Position numbers and translations under genes: made by a program
Part shown: positions 42,895-52,013 of the stretch, one piece after another
Numbering within the stretch: position 1 is the stretch's first letter
How the letters are laid out: every line of letters begins with the position of its first letter
Notes under the pieces: generated by a model
The model's input: the letters and a program-made list of their open reading frames with translations, nothing else
Database searches by the model: none
What the model was told of the DNA's origin: nothing
From: DSXF01 sp964387495
GTDB lineage: Bacteria; Chloroflexota; Anaerolineae; Anaerolineales; Villigracilaceae
Direction of reading: 5' to 3'
NCBI GenBank assembly: GCA_964387495.1
Contig: CAYLXB010000009.1
Coordinates: 9,262-73,261, forward strand
Length of the DNA: 64,000 nucleotides

Positions 42895-43737
42895 ATGATC
42901 GAAATGCCTGAAGCCGCCACCCTCGCCCGCCAGATGAACACCGCCCTGGCCGGGAAGGTCATCACCCGCTTTACACGCGGCCCGCTCACCCACAAGTTTC
43001 TCTGGCTTAACCGCCCGGATGAGGAATATCAGTCCATCTTGCCTGGCAAGGTTGTCAGCGCTGCCAGCAGTTTCGGGCGCTCCATTTACCTTCATCTGGG
43101 TACCGAAGCCATGCTCTGGTGGGGCGATACCGGCGGGAAGATCTTTTATCACGCCCCCGGCACCGAACTGCCAAAGAAATATCATCTGCTCTGGGATTTC
43201 TCCGACGGCTCGCACCTGACCTTTTCCATGGAAATGTGGGGCTATGTAAAACTGCTGGATTCCTCGCAGTTCGGCGCACGCCCCCATGATGAGAGCGGCG
43301 TCCAGCCCCTCAGCCCGGAATTTACTCTCGAATATTTCGACGAGATGCTGGAGGCATATCCGGATAAGACATCCAAAGGCATCAAGGGCTTCCTGGTGGC
43401 CACCGGCTATGCCGTCCCCAGGCATATCAACGGCCTGGGCAATGCCTATGTCCAGGATATCCTTTTTCGCGCCGGCCTCGACCCGCGCCGCAAGATCCCG
43501 TCCATCCATGCCGATGAGCGTCACAACCTGTTTGACGCCATCCAGGAGGTCATCGGCCAGGCGGTCGCCCTCAAGGGTCGGGACGAGGAGTGCGACCTCT
43601 TCGGCCAACCGGGACAGTACATGCGCCTGATGGACAGCCGTACGGCTGGCAAACCCTGTCCTTCCTGCGGCAAGCCCATCCAGAAGATCGCCTATCTGGG
43701 CGGTGCCTGCTACCTCTGCCCCCGCTGCCAGTCCTGA
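42895..43737 (+). CDS. Fpg/Nei-family DNA glycosylase-like protein
   Basis: 280 residues. The N-terminus is MIEMPEAATLARQMN; the family's PE dipeptide is at residues 5-6 rather than 2-3. The helix-two-turn-helix shows GLGNAYVQDILFRAGLDPRR, and the C-terminus ends with a zinc finger (CPSCG near 258, CPRCQ near 277). GGGAGGG upstream favours ATG 42895; an ATG at 42904 would place Pro second, as in canonical Fpg. Relatives starting MIE-x-PE are known as uncharacterised endonuclease VIII-like proteins. Its own promoter precedes it. Confidence 0.85.
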   Translation: MIEMPEAATLARQMNTALAGKVITRFTRGPLTHKFLWLNRPDEEYQSILPGKVVSAASSFGRSIYLHLGTEAMLWWGDTGGKIFYHAPGTELPKKYHLLWDFSDGSHLTFSMEMWGYVKLLDSSQFGARPHDESGVQPLSPEFTLEYFDEMLEAYPDKTSKGIKGFLVATGYAVPRHINGLGNAYVQDILFRAGLDPRRKIPSIHADERHNLFDAIQEVIGQAVALKGRDEECDLFGQPGQYMRLMDSRTAGKPCPSCGKPIQKIAYLGGACYLCPRCQS

Positions 43738-43776
43738 GGAAAGGTTCTCTGCAGTCAAAGGGTCTCATCCCGGGCG

Positions 43777-43782
43777 TATAAT
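43777..43782 (+). promoter_or_regulatory. -10 box of tlyA, implying a leaderless transcript
   Basis: TATAAT ends 6 bases before the tlyA ATG (43789), so transcription should begin at or next to the start codon. No good -35 box is present. Confidence 0.5.
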
Positions 43783-43788
43783 TGGGAC

Positions 43789-44577
43789 ATGCCCAAGCAA
43801 CGCCTTGACCTGCTGCTGGTCGAACGCGGCCTGGCCGAAAGCCGCGCCAAAGCCCAGGCTCTCATCATGGCCGGACAGGTGCGCGTCGACGGTCAGACCG
43901 CCCTCAAACCTGCCGCCGCCATCCCGCCCGAGGCCGTCCTGGCTCTTGATTCCGGCCCCCGTTTCGTCTCACGCGGCGGCGAAAAACTGGAAGCCGCCTT
44001 CGAAGCCTTCCACCTCGATGTGGCTGGCCGCCTCTGTGCAGACGTGGGCGCCTCCACTGGCGGCTTCACCGATTGCCTGCTCCAGCACGGCGCCGCCAGG
44101 GTCTACGCCATCGACGTGGGCAAGGGTCTGCTCGATTGGAAACTTCGCAACGACCCGCGCGTGGTCGTGATGGAAGAAACCAACGCCCGCTACGTTCCTT
44201 CCCTGCCCGAGCCGGTGGAATTCATCACCATTGACGCTTCCTTCATTTCCCTTAAGATCATCCTGCCCGTCATCAAAAACTGGTTTGCCCCCTCCCCTGC
44301 TTCCCCCGGGCCGCAGGCTGTTGCCCTCATCAAACCCCAGTTCGAAGCCGGCCGCAGAGTCACCGCCCGCGGCCAGGGCGTCATTCGCGACCCTGAGATC
44401 CACCGCCAGGTACTCCTGGACGTGCTGGACTTTGCCCGCGGGCAAGGCTGGAGCCTGCAGGGTCTGGTCAAATCCCCCCTCCTGGGGCCAAAGGGCAACG
44501 CAGAATTTCTGCTCTGGCTGGGTAGCGGGCCAGGCCAGGAGGAAATTGGTCTGGTCGAGGAGGTTGTCAGTCGATGA
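43789..44577 (+). CDS. tlyA: TlyA-family rRNA 2'-O-methyltransferase
   Basis: 262 residues. An N-terminal S4 RNA-binding domain (RLDLLLVERGLAESRAKAQA) is followed by an FtsJ-like methyltransferase: SRGGEKLEAAFEAF, SAM site CADVGASTGGFTDCLLQHGA, ITIDASFISLKIILP, ALIKPQFEAGR and GNAEFLLWL. The K-D-K-E catalytic set appears present. TlyA methylates ribosomal RNA and was earlier called hemolysin. It overlaps the next gene by 4 bases. Confidence 0.93.
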   Translation: MPKQRLDLLLVERGLAESRAKAQALIMAGQVRVDGQTALKPAAAIPPEAVLALDSGPRFVSRGGEKLEAAFEAFHLDVAGRLCADVGASTGGFTDCLLQHGAARVYAIDVGKGLLDWKLRNDPRVVVMEETNARYVPSLPEPVEFITIDASFISLKIILPVIKNWFAPSPASPGPQAVALIKPQFEAGRRVTARGQGVIRDPEIHRQVLLDVLDFARGQGWSLQGLVKSPLLGPKGNAEFLLWLGSGPGQEEIGLVEEVVSR

Positions 44578-45551
44578 TCCCTGCCAAACTATCCCCCGGT
44601 GATGAGATTCGCGTCATTGCCCCTGCATCCTCCCTGCAAATCGTCTCGCCCGCTGTCAGGGACATCGCCCTCCAAAATCTCTCCGCCCTCGGCCTGCAGG
44701 TTGGCTTTGGCAGGCACTGCGAAGAAAGCGACCAGTTCGCATCCTCGTCCATCGCCTCCCGGCTTGCCGATCTTCACGAGGCATTTGCAGACCCTCAGGT
44801 GAAAGGCATCCTGACCGCCATCGGCGGCTTCAACAGCAACCAGCTGCTCCGCTATCTGGATTACGACTTCATCCGGGCAAATCCCAAAATCCTGTGCGGC
44901 TTTTCGGATATTACCGCCCTGGCCGCCGCCATTTATGCCAGGACGGGCATGCTGACTTATTCAGGGCCCCACTTCTCGACCTTTGGCATGCAAAAGGGGC
45001 TGGAATACACTCTGGAATACTTCCAAAAATGCCTGCTGGATACCGCGCCGTTTGATGTTCTGCCTTCGAAAGAGTGGAGCGACGACCACTGGTTTCGAAA
45101 CCAGCAGGACCGGCGCTTTATTCCCAATCCCGGCTTTCAGGTCGTGAACGAAGGACAGGCCGAAGGCACACTGCTGGGGGGCAACCTGTGCACACTCAAC
45201 CTGCTGCAGGGCACAGCCTATATGCCATCCCTGGCCGGCAGCATCCTGTTATTGGAAGATGACTACGAATCGAAACCGCTCACCTTTGACCGGGACTTGC
45301 AGTCGCTCATCCATCAGCCGGGATTCGAAGAGGTAAAAGGCCTGTTGGTCGGCAGATTCCAGGACGCCTCCGAAATGGATCCGGATCTGCTGGTCACCAT
45401 CCTCCGCAGCAAGCAGGAACTGGCCAAAATACCGGTTGTTGTGAACGCCGATTTTGGCCACACCACGCCCGCCTTCACCTTTCCCATTGGAGGTAGAGGC
45501 ATATTGATGGCGCATGGCGGAAATGCAAGTCTCAAGATCGTCGAACATTAA
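44574..45551 (+). CDS. S66-family peptidase (LD-carboxypeptidase / MccF-like)
   Basis: 325 residues. IPAKLSPGDEIRVIAPASSL starts the domain; the nucleophile is in ILCGFSDITALAAAIYARTG; LLLEDDYESKPL supplies the Glu and VVVNADFGHTTPAFTFPIGG the His. S66 enzymes trim murein tetrapeptides or cleave microcin C-like amide bonds. The long middle part (DDHWFRNQQDRRF) is closer to MccF-type members. No signal peptide. Coupled to tlyA (ATGA). Confidence 0.88.
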   Translation: MIPAKLSPGDEIRVIAPASSLQIVSPAVRDIALQNLSALGLQVGFGRHCEESDQFASSSIASRLADLHEAFADPQVKGILTAIGGFNSNQLLRYLDYDFIRANPKILCGFSDITALAAAIYARTGMLTYSGPHFSTFGMQKGLEYTLEYFQKCLLDTAPFDVLPSKEWSDDHWFRNQQDRRFIPNPGFQVVNEGQAEGTLLGGNLCTLNLLQGTAYMPSLAGSILLLEDDYESKPLTFDRDLQSLIHQPGFEEVKGLLVGRFQDASEMDPDLLVTILRSKQELAKIPVVVNADFGHTTPAFTFPIGGRGILMAHGGNASLKIVEH

Positions 45552-45602
45552 CAGGCGCCCGCTGCTCGAACAATCCTGAAAAAGCCGGTATAGTCTCCTG
45601 CA

Positions 45603-45638
45603 CACGAGGTACACAGAGGTACACAATGGTACACACCG
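45603..45638 (+). repeat. GGTACACA direct repeats at the HD-GYP start
   Basis: GGTACACA occurs three times within about 30 bases. The third copy contains the first codons of the HD-GYP gene and an earlier one lies near its likely ribosome binding site (GAGG). Confidence 0.6.
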
Positions 45639-46774
45639 GAACCGCCAAATACAAAAAATCCACCGCCCGTATTCCTGCAAAAGAATTATCCACCCTGCTC
45701 AAGGTCAGCAGTTCCCTCGCCTCCACCCTTGAGTTGGGAGAGGTCCTGCAGATCGCCATCGAAAGCGCCGCCGACCTGTTGGGCGTAGGCACAGGCGCAA
45801 TCTATACCCTGGAGAACGGCGGGCTCTACCTCGGGGCAACTACCCCCCCGCTGCCGCATCGCTTCCCGGAAGAACTCCGTCTGGCACGCCTCTGCGACCA
45901 CCCGCACATTGACCAGGCTCTCTCGACCAGGGCCCCCGTCTATCTCGAGGACGCCCAAACAGCTCCCCTCACGGATCCCGAAAAAGTCATTGTTGACACC
46001 CGTCACCTCATCTCGATCCTCTATTTTCCGTTGCTGCTGAAGGAGGATGCCATCGGTGTTTTTATCGTTGGAACAACCGGCAGGATCCGCCAATTTTCGA
46101 AGGGCGAGATCAATCTTTGTTACATCCTTTCTTCCCAGGTATCCCTGGCCATCGCCAATGCCCAGTTGTATCACAAAGCCCAGCAGGCTGTTACAGACCT
46201 GAGCCGGGCCTATGATGCCACCCTTGAAGGCTGGTCACGCGTCCTGGATATGCGCGACCAAATCACCGATGCACATACCCATCGCGTCGCCGATCTGACC
46301 CTCGCGCTGGCAGCCAGGATGGGCTTCCCCGAGGCCGACCTGGGGCATATCCGCAGGGGTGCGCTCCTGCATGATATCGGCAAAATGGCCATCCCCGATG
46401 CAATTCTGCAAAAACCCGATGTATTGTCCGAAGCCGAACTCGCCATTATGCAGACTCACCCCGAAAAAGCTTATCAAATCCTCTCGCACATTGACTATCT
46501 TGGCCCCGCCCTGGATATCCCCTACTGCCACCACGAAAAATGGGATGGTACCGGCTATCCCCGCAGACTCAAAGGAGAAGAGATCCCCCCGGCAGCGCGC
46601 ATCTTTGCTATCGTGGATGTATTTGATGCCATCACCTCCGACCGCCCCTACCGCCGAGGCTGGAATATGCAGCAGGCCCTGGACTATATCCGGGATCAAT
46701 CCGGCAAACACTTCTGCCCCGACGTGGTCAAGGCCTTCCTTGAAATGATGGCTGAACAACCCGCTGAAGGCTGA
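45626..46774 (+). CDS. GAF-HD-GYP protein, likely c-di-GMP phosphodiesterase
   Basis: 382 residues. A GAF sensor domain (about 22-185; LLKVSSSLASTLELGEVLQI, IGVFIVGTTGRIRQFSKGE) is followed by an HD-GYP domain with RRGALLHDIGKMAIPDAILQ (HD) and YCHHEKWDGTGYPRRLKGEE (GYP). All family metal and GYP residues appear intact. It would hydrolyse c-di-GMP in response to a GAF ligand; the PilZ protein at 22741 could be one reader. First of the + strand series that runs to the window's end. Confidence 0.92.
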   Translation: MVHTGTAKYKKSTARIPAKELSTLLKVSSSLASTLELGEVLQIAIESAADLLGVGTGAIYTLENGGLYLGATTPPLPHRFPEELRLARLCDHPHIDQALSTRAPVYLEDAQTAPLTDPEKVIVDTRHLISILYFPLLLKEDAIGVFIVGTTGRIRQFSKGEINLCYILSSQVSLAIANAQLYHKAQQAVTDLSRAYDATLEGWSRVLDMRDQITDAHTHRVADLTLALAARMGFPEADLGHIRRGALLHDIGKMAIPDAILQKPDVLSEAELAIMQTHPEKAYQILSHIDYLGPALDIPYCHHEKWDGTGYPRRLKGEEIPPAARIFAIVDVFDAITSDRPYRRGWNMQQALDYIRDQSGKHFCPDVVKAFLEMMAEQPAEG

Positions 46775-46802
46775 CTTCAGAAAACACCGAGGAACAATGA
46801 AC

Positions 46803-47360
46803 ATGGACAGGAATGAAATTGCTCGCCTGACTGAGGAATATGGAGGCCAGTGGGGCATCAACCATACCCGCCGCCTGCTGCACCTCATCTCGCTCATCGC
46901 CGAAGACCGCCCCTATAACGCGGATGCAGTCTGGCTGGCCGCCCATCTGCACGATTGGGGCGCCTATCCCGCCTGGGCTGAAAAGGATGTTGATCATGCC
47001 CTCAGGTCGGCGCGGGTTGCCCGCACATTTCTCGCCGGACGAGGCTGCCCGCAGGACCTGGCCGGCCTCGTGGTGGAGTGCATCGAACTTCATCACAGCG
47101 GCGGGACAAACCGGAGCCTTGAATCCATCCTCATCAGCGACGCCGATGCCCTCGACTTTCTGGGTGTTGTTGGCGTCCTGCGCGACTTCTCCAAGAACTC
47201 CAAAGACCTGCGCAGGGCCTATGAGATCACCCGCAAACGCCGGGCCGCCCTCCCCGGCCAGCTCTGCCTTGAGAAATCCAGGGCCATCGCCGCTGACCGC
47301 ATAAAATTCATGGATGAACTATTGGCGCGCTTTGAGCAGGATTCTTGGGACTGTTTCTAG
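46803..47360 (+). CDS. HD-domain phosphohydrolase
   Basis: 185 residues from ATG 46803, 9 bases after GAGGA; an ATG at 46797 is too close. GINHTRRLLHLISLIAEDRP supplies the first His, AAHLHDWGAYPAWAEKDVDH the HD pair, and ILISDADALDFLGVVG the last Asp. The substrate is probably a nucleotide. It lies 28 bases after the HD-GYP gene, so co-transcription is likely. Confidence 0.85.
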   Translation: MDRNEIARLTEEYGGQWGINHTRRLLHLISLIAEDRPYNADAVWLAAHLHDWGAYPAWAEKDVDHALRSARVARTFLAGRGCPQDLAGLVVECIELHHSGGTNRSLESILISDADALDFLGVVGVLRDFSKNSKDLRRAYEITRKRRAALPGQLCLEKSRAIAADRIKFMDELLARFEQDSWDCF

Positions 47361-47486
47361 ATGGGAGCATAACGAGTACCTGGCCGGCGGGAGCCTGGTA
47401 TGCAAATTATTCCCTTGACAGCAGAAATATCGCCGCGGCTCAAAAGCCTGTTTCAGGAAAAACCACTTTAAACGTCTTGGCATTTG

Positions 47487-47495
47487 TGCTATAGT
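47487..47495 (+). promoter_or_regulatory. extended -10 promoter
   Basis: TGCTATAGT (TG, one base, TATAGT) within TTTGTGCTATAGTATC, 63 bases before the gene at 47559. No clear -35 box. One of several near-identical boxes in this region. Confidence 0.5.
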
Positions 47496-47558
47496 ATCAA
47501 GTGAACAAGATCTCCCATACAACTACGACAGCATCGGAATACTTGCAGGAGTTTCAAT

Positions 47559-48194
47559 ATGAACGTTCCTCTCATTTTCCTTGCTTCGTGTGTGTTTTTT
47601 GCGCTCCTGGTTTTCTACCTGGCCAGGCGCCGGAACGAGGCGCGGCCCTGGGAAGGGAAAATGTTATCCGGCCGGCTCTGGGCGCTGCTGATCGTCGGTC
47701 CCCTGCTTGTGCTGGCTCTCGCCATTGCATTGGAACTGGGCCGCCAGCACAGGACGCTGGTCCCCTTCCAACCCTACCTGGACGAATATCTCTACCTGCC
47801 CGGCGAAAAAGCCGGCAATGCGGTCTTGCAGATGAACTTTACCAGCCCAACCGGCAGCCCCTACATCCGCGGCAAGGTCATCCCCGTCCAGGTCCGGGAT
47901 AACACTCTCGATATCCTCTACTTCGATCTGCCCAAAGACCTGCGTGCCGGCAGCCCGGAGGAAGTGGGCACCGTTGTCTGGCTCTACTGCGTCTACAGCA
48001 CGCAAAAAATCGAATTTGCCGCCGGAGCAAAGAGAGAGACCAACAACTACACCTGCGACGTTGCCGTAATCGACTTTCAGGAGCAGACCATGGTCGCCAA
48101 ACAATCCTTCCAAAAGGTTGCCGGCGGGCAGGGAATTCCGGACGTGTTATATCCCGATATCATTGAGTATCTGTCAGGCCTGCCGCGCAGATGA
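47559..48194 (+). CDS. hypothetical membrane-anchored protein
   Basis: 211 residues. Two hydrophobic segments (about 3-20 and 43-62) flank a short basic loop (ARRRNEARPWEGK), then a soluble region of about 145 residues with VDNTLDILYFDLP-like strands and VVWLYCVYSTQKIEF. No family recognised. CAGGAG precedes the ATG. It may be a membrane-tethered sensor or assembly factor; this is a guess from topology. Confidence 0.65.
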   Translation: MNVPLIFLASCVFFALLVFYLARRRNEARPWEGKMLSGRLWALLIVGPLLVLALAIALELGRQHRTLVPFQPYLDEYLYLPGEKAGNAVLQMNFTSPTGSPYIRGKVIPVQVRDNTLDILYFDLPKDLRAGSPEEVGTVVWLYCVYSTQKIEFAAGAKRETNNYTCDVAVIDFQEQTMVAKQSFQKVAGGQGIPDVLYPDIIEYLSGLPRR

Positions 48195-48262
48195 GTGGGG
48201 CTGCCGGCGCCCGGCATCACGATCACACCCGGCCTGTCAGACCGGGATGGAGGCAGCCAGAC

Positions 48263-48760
48263 ATGACGCCACAGATGGTCATATCAGATACCGGCGAGGC
48301 CGAATTCGCCGCATTCCTCCAGGCCTGCATACGGGAATACAACAACCACAAGTCCCCCCGCCACCTGGAAGCCCGCCAACCCGGCGCAGTCAAGCATCTG
48401 CATTTGATCCTCAAGGACGAAACTGGCAAAGTTATTGGCGGCCTCTCCGCCAGCACCTATTGGAACTGGCTGGAAATTCACGACTTCTTCATCCCCGAAC
48501 AATTGCGTGGCGCAGGCTTCGGCGCCTCCCTGCTTCACACCGCAGAAGCCATCGCGGTCGAAAGAGGCGCTGAAAGCTCCTTTCTCACGACCTATGAATT
48601 CCAGGCCCGCACTTTCTATGAAAAGCACGGCTATTTTGTCGTCGGCAAACTGGAGGATTACCCTCCCGGCTCTACCTACTATTGGATGAGAAAAAACCTC
48701 GTGCCGGCCCCAGCCCGGTTAGGGCTGCCGGATGCTGCTGAAACTACTCAACCTCATTGA
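48263..48760 (+). CDS. GNAT-family N-acetyltransferase
   Basis: 165 residues from ATG 48263, with GGATGGAGG upstream. HLHLILKDETGKVIGGLSAS and the acetyl-CoA loop PEQLRGAGFGASLLHTAEAI are clear, and the closing FQARTFYEKHGYFVVGKLED is standard for GNAT. It resembles small acetyltransferases acting on amines or antibiotics; substrate unknown. It follows the membrane protein gene by 68 bases. Confidence 0.9.
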   Translation: MTPQMVISDTGEAEFAAFLQACIREYNNHKSPRHLEARQPGAVKHLHLILKDETGKVIGGLSASTYWNWLEIHDFFIPEQLRGAGFGASLLHTAEAIAVERGAESSFLTTYEFQARTFYEKHGYFVVGKLEDYPPGSTYYWMRKNLVPAPARLGLPDAAETTQPH

Positions 48761-48819
48761 TCAGGCACTGGCATAAAAACTTTGTTTGTTGCCATTGCCG
48801 CCATCCGGCCAGTCGCCTG

Positions 48820-48828
48820 TGCTAGAAT
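48820..48828 (+). promoter_or_regulatory. extended -10 promoter
   Basis: TGCTAGAAT within CCTGTGCTAGAATCGG, 64 bases before the tRNA-binding-domain gene. No -35 box at the normal distance. Confidence 0.5.
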
Positions 48829-48892
48829 CGGGTATCCTCCCGAATGCAAACTGGGCCCCTGGCGCCAGATAAACCCTCGAAAAGAGACCACC

Positions 48893-49255
48893 ATGCCTCC
48901 TCTCCAGCCTTCTCCCGTCAAACCCATCATCCCCTTCGAAATTCTTGACAAAATAGACATCCGCGTCGGCCTGATCCAACAGGTCGAAGATATCCCCGGC
49001 TCGGACAAACTCGTGCGGTTGACCGTCGATTTTGGAGACCACAAGCGGAAGATCCTCGCTGGCATGAAAGGCGAACGCCAGGATCCAAAGGAGATCGAAG
49101 GCCGCCAGGCCCTGTTCGTCGTCAACCTCGCCCCCAAAAAGATGCTCGGCGAAACTTCCGAAGGCATGCTCTTTGACCTCGGTTACGCCGACGGCATCAC
49201 GCCGGTATTGGCAGTGCCCGAGACCCCTGTCCCCAACGGCACCCGCGCTGGCTGA
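48893..49255 (+). CDS. tRNA-binding (OB-fold) domain protein, CsaA/Arc1p-like
   Basis: 120 residues from ATG 48893, matching the isolated tRNA-binding domain. IPFEILDKIDIRVGLIQQVE, SDKLVRLTVDFGDHKRKILA and NLAPKKMLGETSEGMLFDLG are typical of the OB-fold found at the C-terminus of methionyl-tRNA synthetase and in CsaA. It may act as a tRNA-binding or chaperone-like protein. Own extended -10 promoter. Confidence 0.9.
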   Translation: MPPLQPSPVKPIIPFEILDKIDIRVGLIQQVEDIPGSDKLVRLTVDFGDHKRKILAGMKGERQDPKEIEGRQALFVVNLAPKKMLGETSEGMLFDLGYADGITPVLAVPETPVPNGTRAG

Positions 49256-49450
49256 TGCCCCGCCCGGCAATTCTTGCTCCAGTTATTCAAGCCGCTCTCC
49301 TGTCAGGCGGGTTGGTTGCCCAAGAGCCCAGTCCCAACACCTCCGGCGACTCCTCGCATCTTGTCGCCGCACCGAACATTCCATATGTTCGATGGCAATG
49401 GATGGCGACCCGGAACATCGATCCTTGACATATTTCAGGAGTGTCAACCT

Positions 49451-51220
49451 ATGATTGGTCCAGATGACGTCCCTTCTGAAAATCCACACGAGACGCCCCC
49501 GTCTATCACGTGGAGTGATGCGGACGTGCCGATGGAATTACGAGGAGTCAGTCGCCAGTGGGTCATTGAATTCGTCCGCAGTGTTGCGGCTCAGGTCAAT
49601 GGCCCGCGCAACCAGGCAATTCAGGATGCTGAATATGCCGTGAACCACAACAAGGCTGGGCTATGGGGAATGCACGACCAGCCAGACTTGCCGATACCCG
49701 AGATTCCTCCATATTATTTCCTGACCACCCACGGACTTGTCAACCGTGTAATCAAACCACTTACGGCTTCGATCAAGGCGCCGCTCTATGCTCTCGTCCC
49801 TGATGAGTTCCGGGGGCGGCCCACAACGTTTATTTCACACACTTGGAGCTCCCTCCTCTTGGGACCGGATGAGCAGCGGATCGGCACTTTGGATGCGCTC
49901 GAGGAGTGCGATGCTGAATTTATCTGGATCGACTTCGTCTGCTATAACCAGCACACATTTGTAGAGATTGCCAACGATATGCTGCGGATGATCCAAACGA
50001 TTGGCAGCATCTCCGTTTGCGCTACGCCAACCCCAATTTACTCACGTTGCTGGTGCTTGTGGGAATTGGTCTGTACCCACTTGGCTGGGGCTGATGTTTC
50101 CTTGCTCGTCCGGAAGGGGTACCGAAACGATAAGATCATCGCAGTGAACACACTCTACAGGTCATTCAAGGGAATCGAGCGAGCACAGGCAACAGTCCCG
50201 CGGGATCAAGAGATGATCCGCAATGCGTGCATTTCGCATTACGGTTCGGTTGAACTGGCAAATAAGGAGATTGAACATATCATCCAGGAGCGTTTCTCGA
50301 GCAACTGGCATGAACTGCAGGACAAGAATGAACGTATGAAGTTCAGCCCTGCACCTTGGATTTTGGGGGCCAGCAGCGCTGAACCCGCGCCATATGAGCC
50401 ATACTACAACCCGGAGATGCTTGATTCTTCCGTGTTTGATAGCCCGCGCACAGTTCGTGAATTATTCGCGGATTCCAGTGTATACCTCGGCGCGGCGGAG
50501 GTGGAACGTCTGGAAGCGCTTCGTTCCAGGGCAGCCTGGGAGAGTACTTCAATTGAAGTGCAGGAATTTTTCCAATGCCTTTTCAATGACGATGCTGCTG
50601 GAGTGAAGAAGTATCTCAAGCTTGGTTGCGATCCAGAATCTGTTATGGATACGTTGACGCCAATGGTCATTGCTGCCAGAAACGGGAATGTCGAGATCCT
50701 GAAGATGCTGATGGAGGCGGGAGCCAGGGTTGACCCGGCCAACACCAAATTTTCCCCCCTGCGACTCGCAGCCGATAGGGGGCATCACGAGGTGGTCCAG
50801 ATGCTTCTCCGGCATGGGGCAGCAGTGGACTCGTACGAAGGCGATGAAGGCTGGACCGCTTTGATCTGGGCATCAGCGGGCGGCCACGTGGAAATCGTGA
50901 AGACATTGCTGGAGGAGGGGGCGGATGTCAATCATACAGTCCTTGGCAAGATGACGAAAGCCCTGCATGTAGCAGCCCAGAATGGTAATACGGAGGTCGT
51001 TCGTACGTTGGTCGCCCATGGGGCGGAAATTGATGCCTGCGAATACCGGGGATTGACAGCGCTCCATCTGGCTGCTTACCACGGATACGAGGAGGTCGTT
51101 CGTATCTTGTTGGATCACGGGGCTGACCGCACGATCAAGGGATCACGCGGGGAGACCGCGCTGGAGTTGGCTGATGAAGGCAGATACCAGGGTGTTGTTA
51201 GACGGTTATCCGGGAAATAG
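49451..51220 (+). CDS. TIR-like domain protein with C-terminal ankyrin repeats
   Basis: 589 residues from ATG 49451 (AGGAG 9 bases upstream). Residues about 120-230 look TIR-like: RPTTFISHTWSSLLLG, FIWIDFVCYNQHTFVEIAND, then SRCWCLWELVCTHLAG, a pattern known from FISH-W and WCLWE motifs in eukaryote-like TIR-related proteins. After a helical linker come at least five ankyrin repeats (about 410-585), each with the TPLxxAAxxGHxEIVxxLLxxGA pattern. The gene is visibly less G+C-rich than its neighbours, suggesting transfer. It could be an immunity or toxin effector regulated by ankyrin contacts. The NADase residues cannot be confirmed by eye. Confidence 0.65.
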   Translation: MIGPDDVPSENPHETPPSITWSDADVPMELRGVSRQWVIEFVRSVAAQVNGPRNQAIQDAEYAVNHNKAGLWGMHDQPDLPIPEIPPYYFLTTHGLVNRVIKPLTASIKAPLYALVPDEFRGRPTTFISHTWSSLLLGPDEQRIGTLDALEECDAEFIWIDFVCYNQHTFVEIANDMLRMIQTIGSISVCATPTPIYSRCWCLWELVCTHLAGADVSLLVRKGYRNDKIIAVNTLYRSFKGIERAQATVPRDQEMIRNACISHYGSVELANKEIEHIIQERFSSNWHELQDKNERMKFSPAPWILGASSAEPAPYEPYYNPEMLDSSVFDSPRTVRELFADSSVYLGAAEVERLEALRSRAAWESTSIEVQEFFQCLFNDDAAGVKKYLKLGCDPESVMDTLTPMVIAARNGNVEILKMLMEAGARVDPANTKFSPLRLAADRGHHEVVQMLLRHGAAVDSYEGDEGWTALIWASAGGHVEIVKTLLEEGADVNHTVLGKMTKALHVAAQNGNTEVVRTLVAHGAEIDACEYRGLTALHLAAYHGYEEVVRILLDHGADRTIKGSRGETALELADEGRYQGVVRRLSGK

Positions 51221-51308
51221 CTTCATTAACCTTGCCAACTCTGCATCATTATTCTCAGACAAAATTGGAGTTGAGTCTCAGGCATCAAAGGATGAAGATA
51301 AATAAATT

Positions 51309-51995
51309 ATGGAAGCACCGTCCTGGCTCTTGCCCGCCCCCCCGCTCGACCTGACACCCGAAAAACAGGCCGCATTCGAGGGCCTGTGGCAGTCAACCCG
51401 CCCCGGGGACTGCATTGATTATCGCCTGCCGTATCCCAAATGGCAGTTCCTGACCTGCCTCTGCGAAACCAGGCAGTTGGTTCTGCATGGGTCACACCAT
51501 GCTGGGATTGGCCTCGTCGAACCCCGTCAGGCCAGCGATATCCGGGCCTATAGCAACCAGCGCGCCATCTACGCCACCACCGATGGGATTTGGGTGATCT
51601 ATTTCGCCATCCTGGATCGCAGCCAGTATCCCGAAATGTCCCTCTTCAACACCTGCCTTCGCGCCCGGATTTCCCCCACTCAATTCAGCGACCCGTTGTA
51701 TTTCTTCTCCATCACGCATTCTGTCCTGCTTCAACAACCCTGGTGCCAGGGCATGGTTTATATCCTGCCGCGCCAGTCCTTTGAAAAGGAACCCGCCCAA
51801 CAGGTGCAGGGAGTGGAAATAGACTTCCCCCACTGGATCAGCCCCCTGCCTGCCAGCCCCGCTGCCCGTCTGCCGGTCGGCCCGCAGGACTTCCCCTTCC
51901 TCACCCAAATCCACGGGCATGACAACCAGAAACTGAGCCAACTCGCCGCGGCCGACCCCAATGGCTACCCCTGGCTGGAGGCTCTGCAAAGCTAG
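51309..51995 (+). CDS. conserved hypothetical protein
   Basis: 228 residues, soluble, no signal peptide. Features: FLTCLCETRQLVLHGSHHAG, the central AIYATTDGIWVIYFAILDRS, and the C-terminal FPFLTQIHGHDNQKLSQLAA. The repeated His/Gly patches resemble no enzyme family I can name. A 5S-tail fragment lies 19 bases after its stop. Confidence 0.65.
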   Translation: MEAPSWLLPAPPLDLTPEKQAAFEGLWQSTRPGDCIDYRLPYPKWQFLTCLCETRQLVLHGSHHAGIGLVEPRQASDIRAYSNQRAIYATTDGIWVIYFAILDRSQYPEMSLFNTCLRARISPTQFSDPLYFFSITHSVLLQQPWCQGMVYILPRQSFEKEPAQQVQGVEIDFPHWISPLPASPAARLPVGPQDFPFLTQIHGHDNQKLSQLAAADPNGYPWLEALQS

Positions 51996-52013
51996 CCCTT
52001 GTTTCTCAGGATA

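Noticed and set aside
41950..43758. 5' extension of the mevalonate kinase frame to 915 codons
   Set aside because: The extension runs antisense to the Fpg-like gene and through the UbiA-type gene. The GHMP domain and ATGA overlap fix the start at 41949.
49425..49455. TTGACA and TATGAT 19 bases apart before the ankyrin gene
   Set aside because: The -10 box would overlap the start codon, putting transcription inside the gene. Probably chance.
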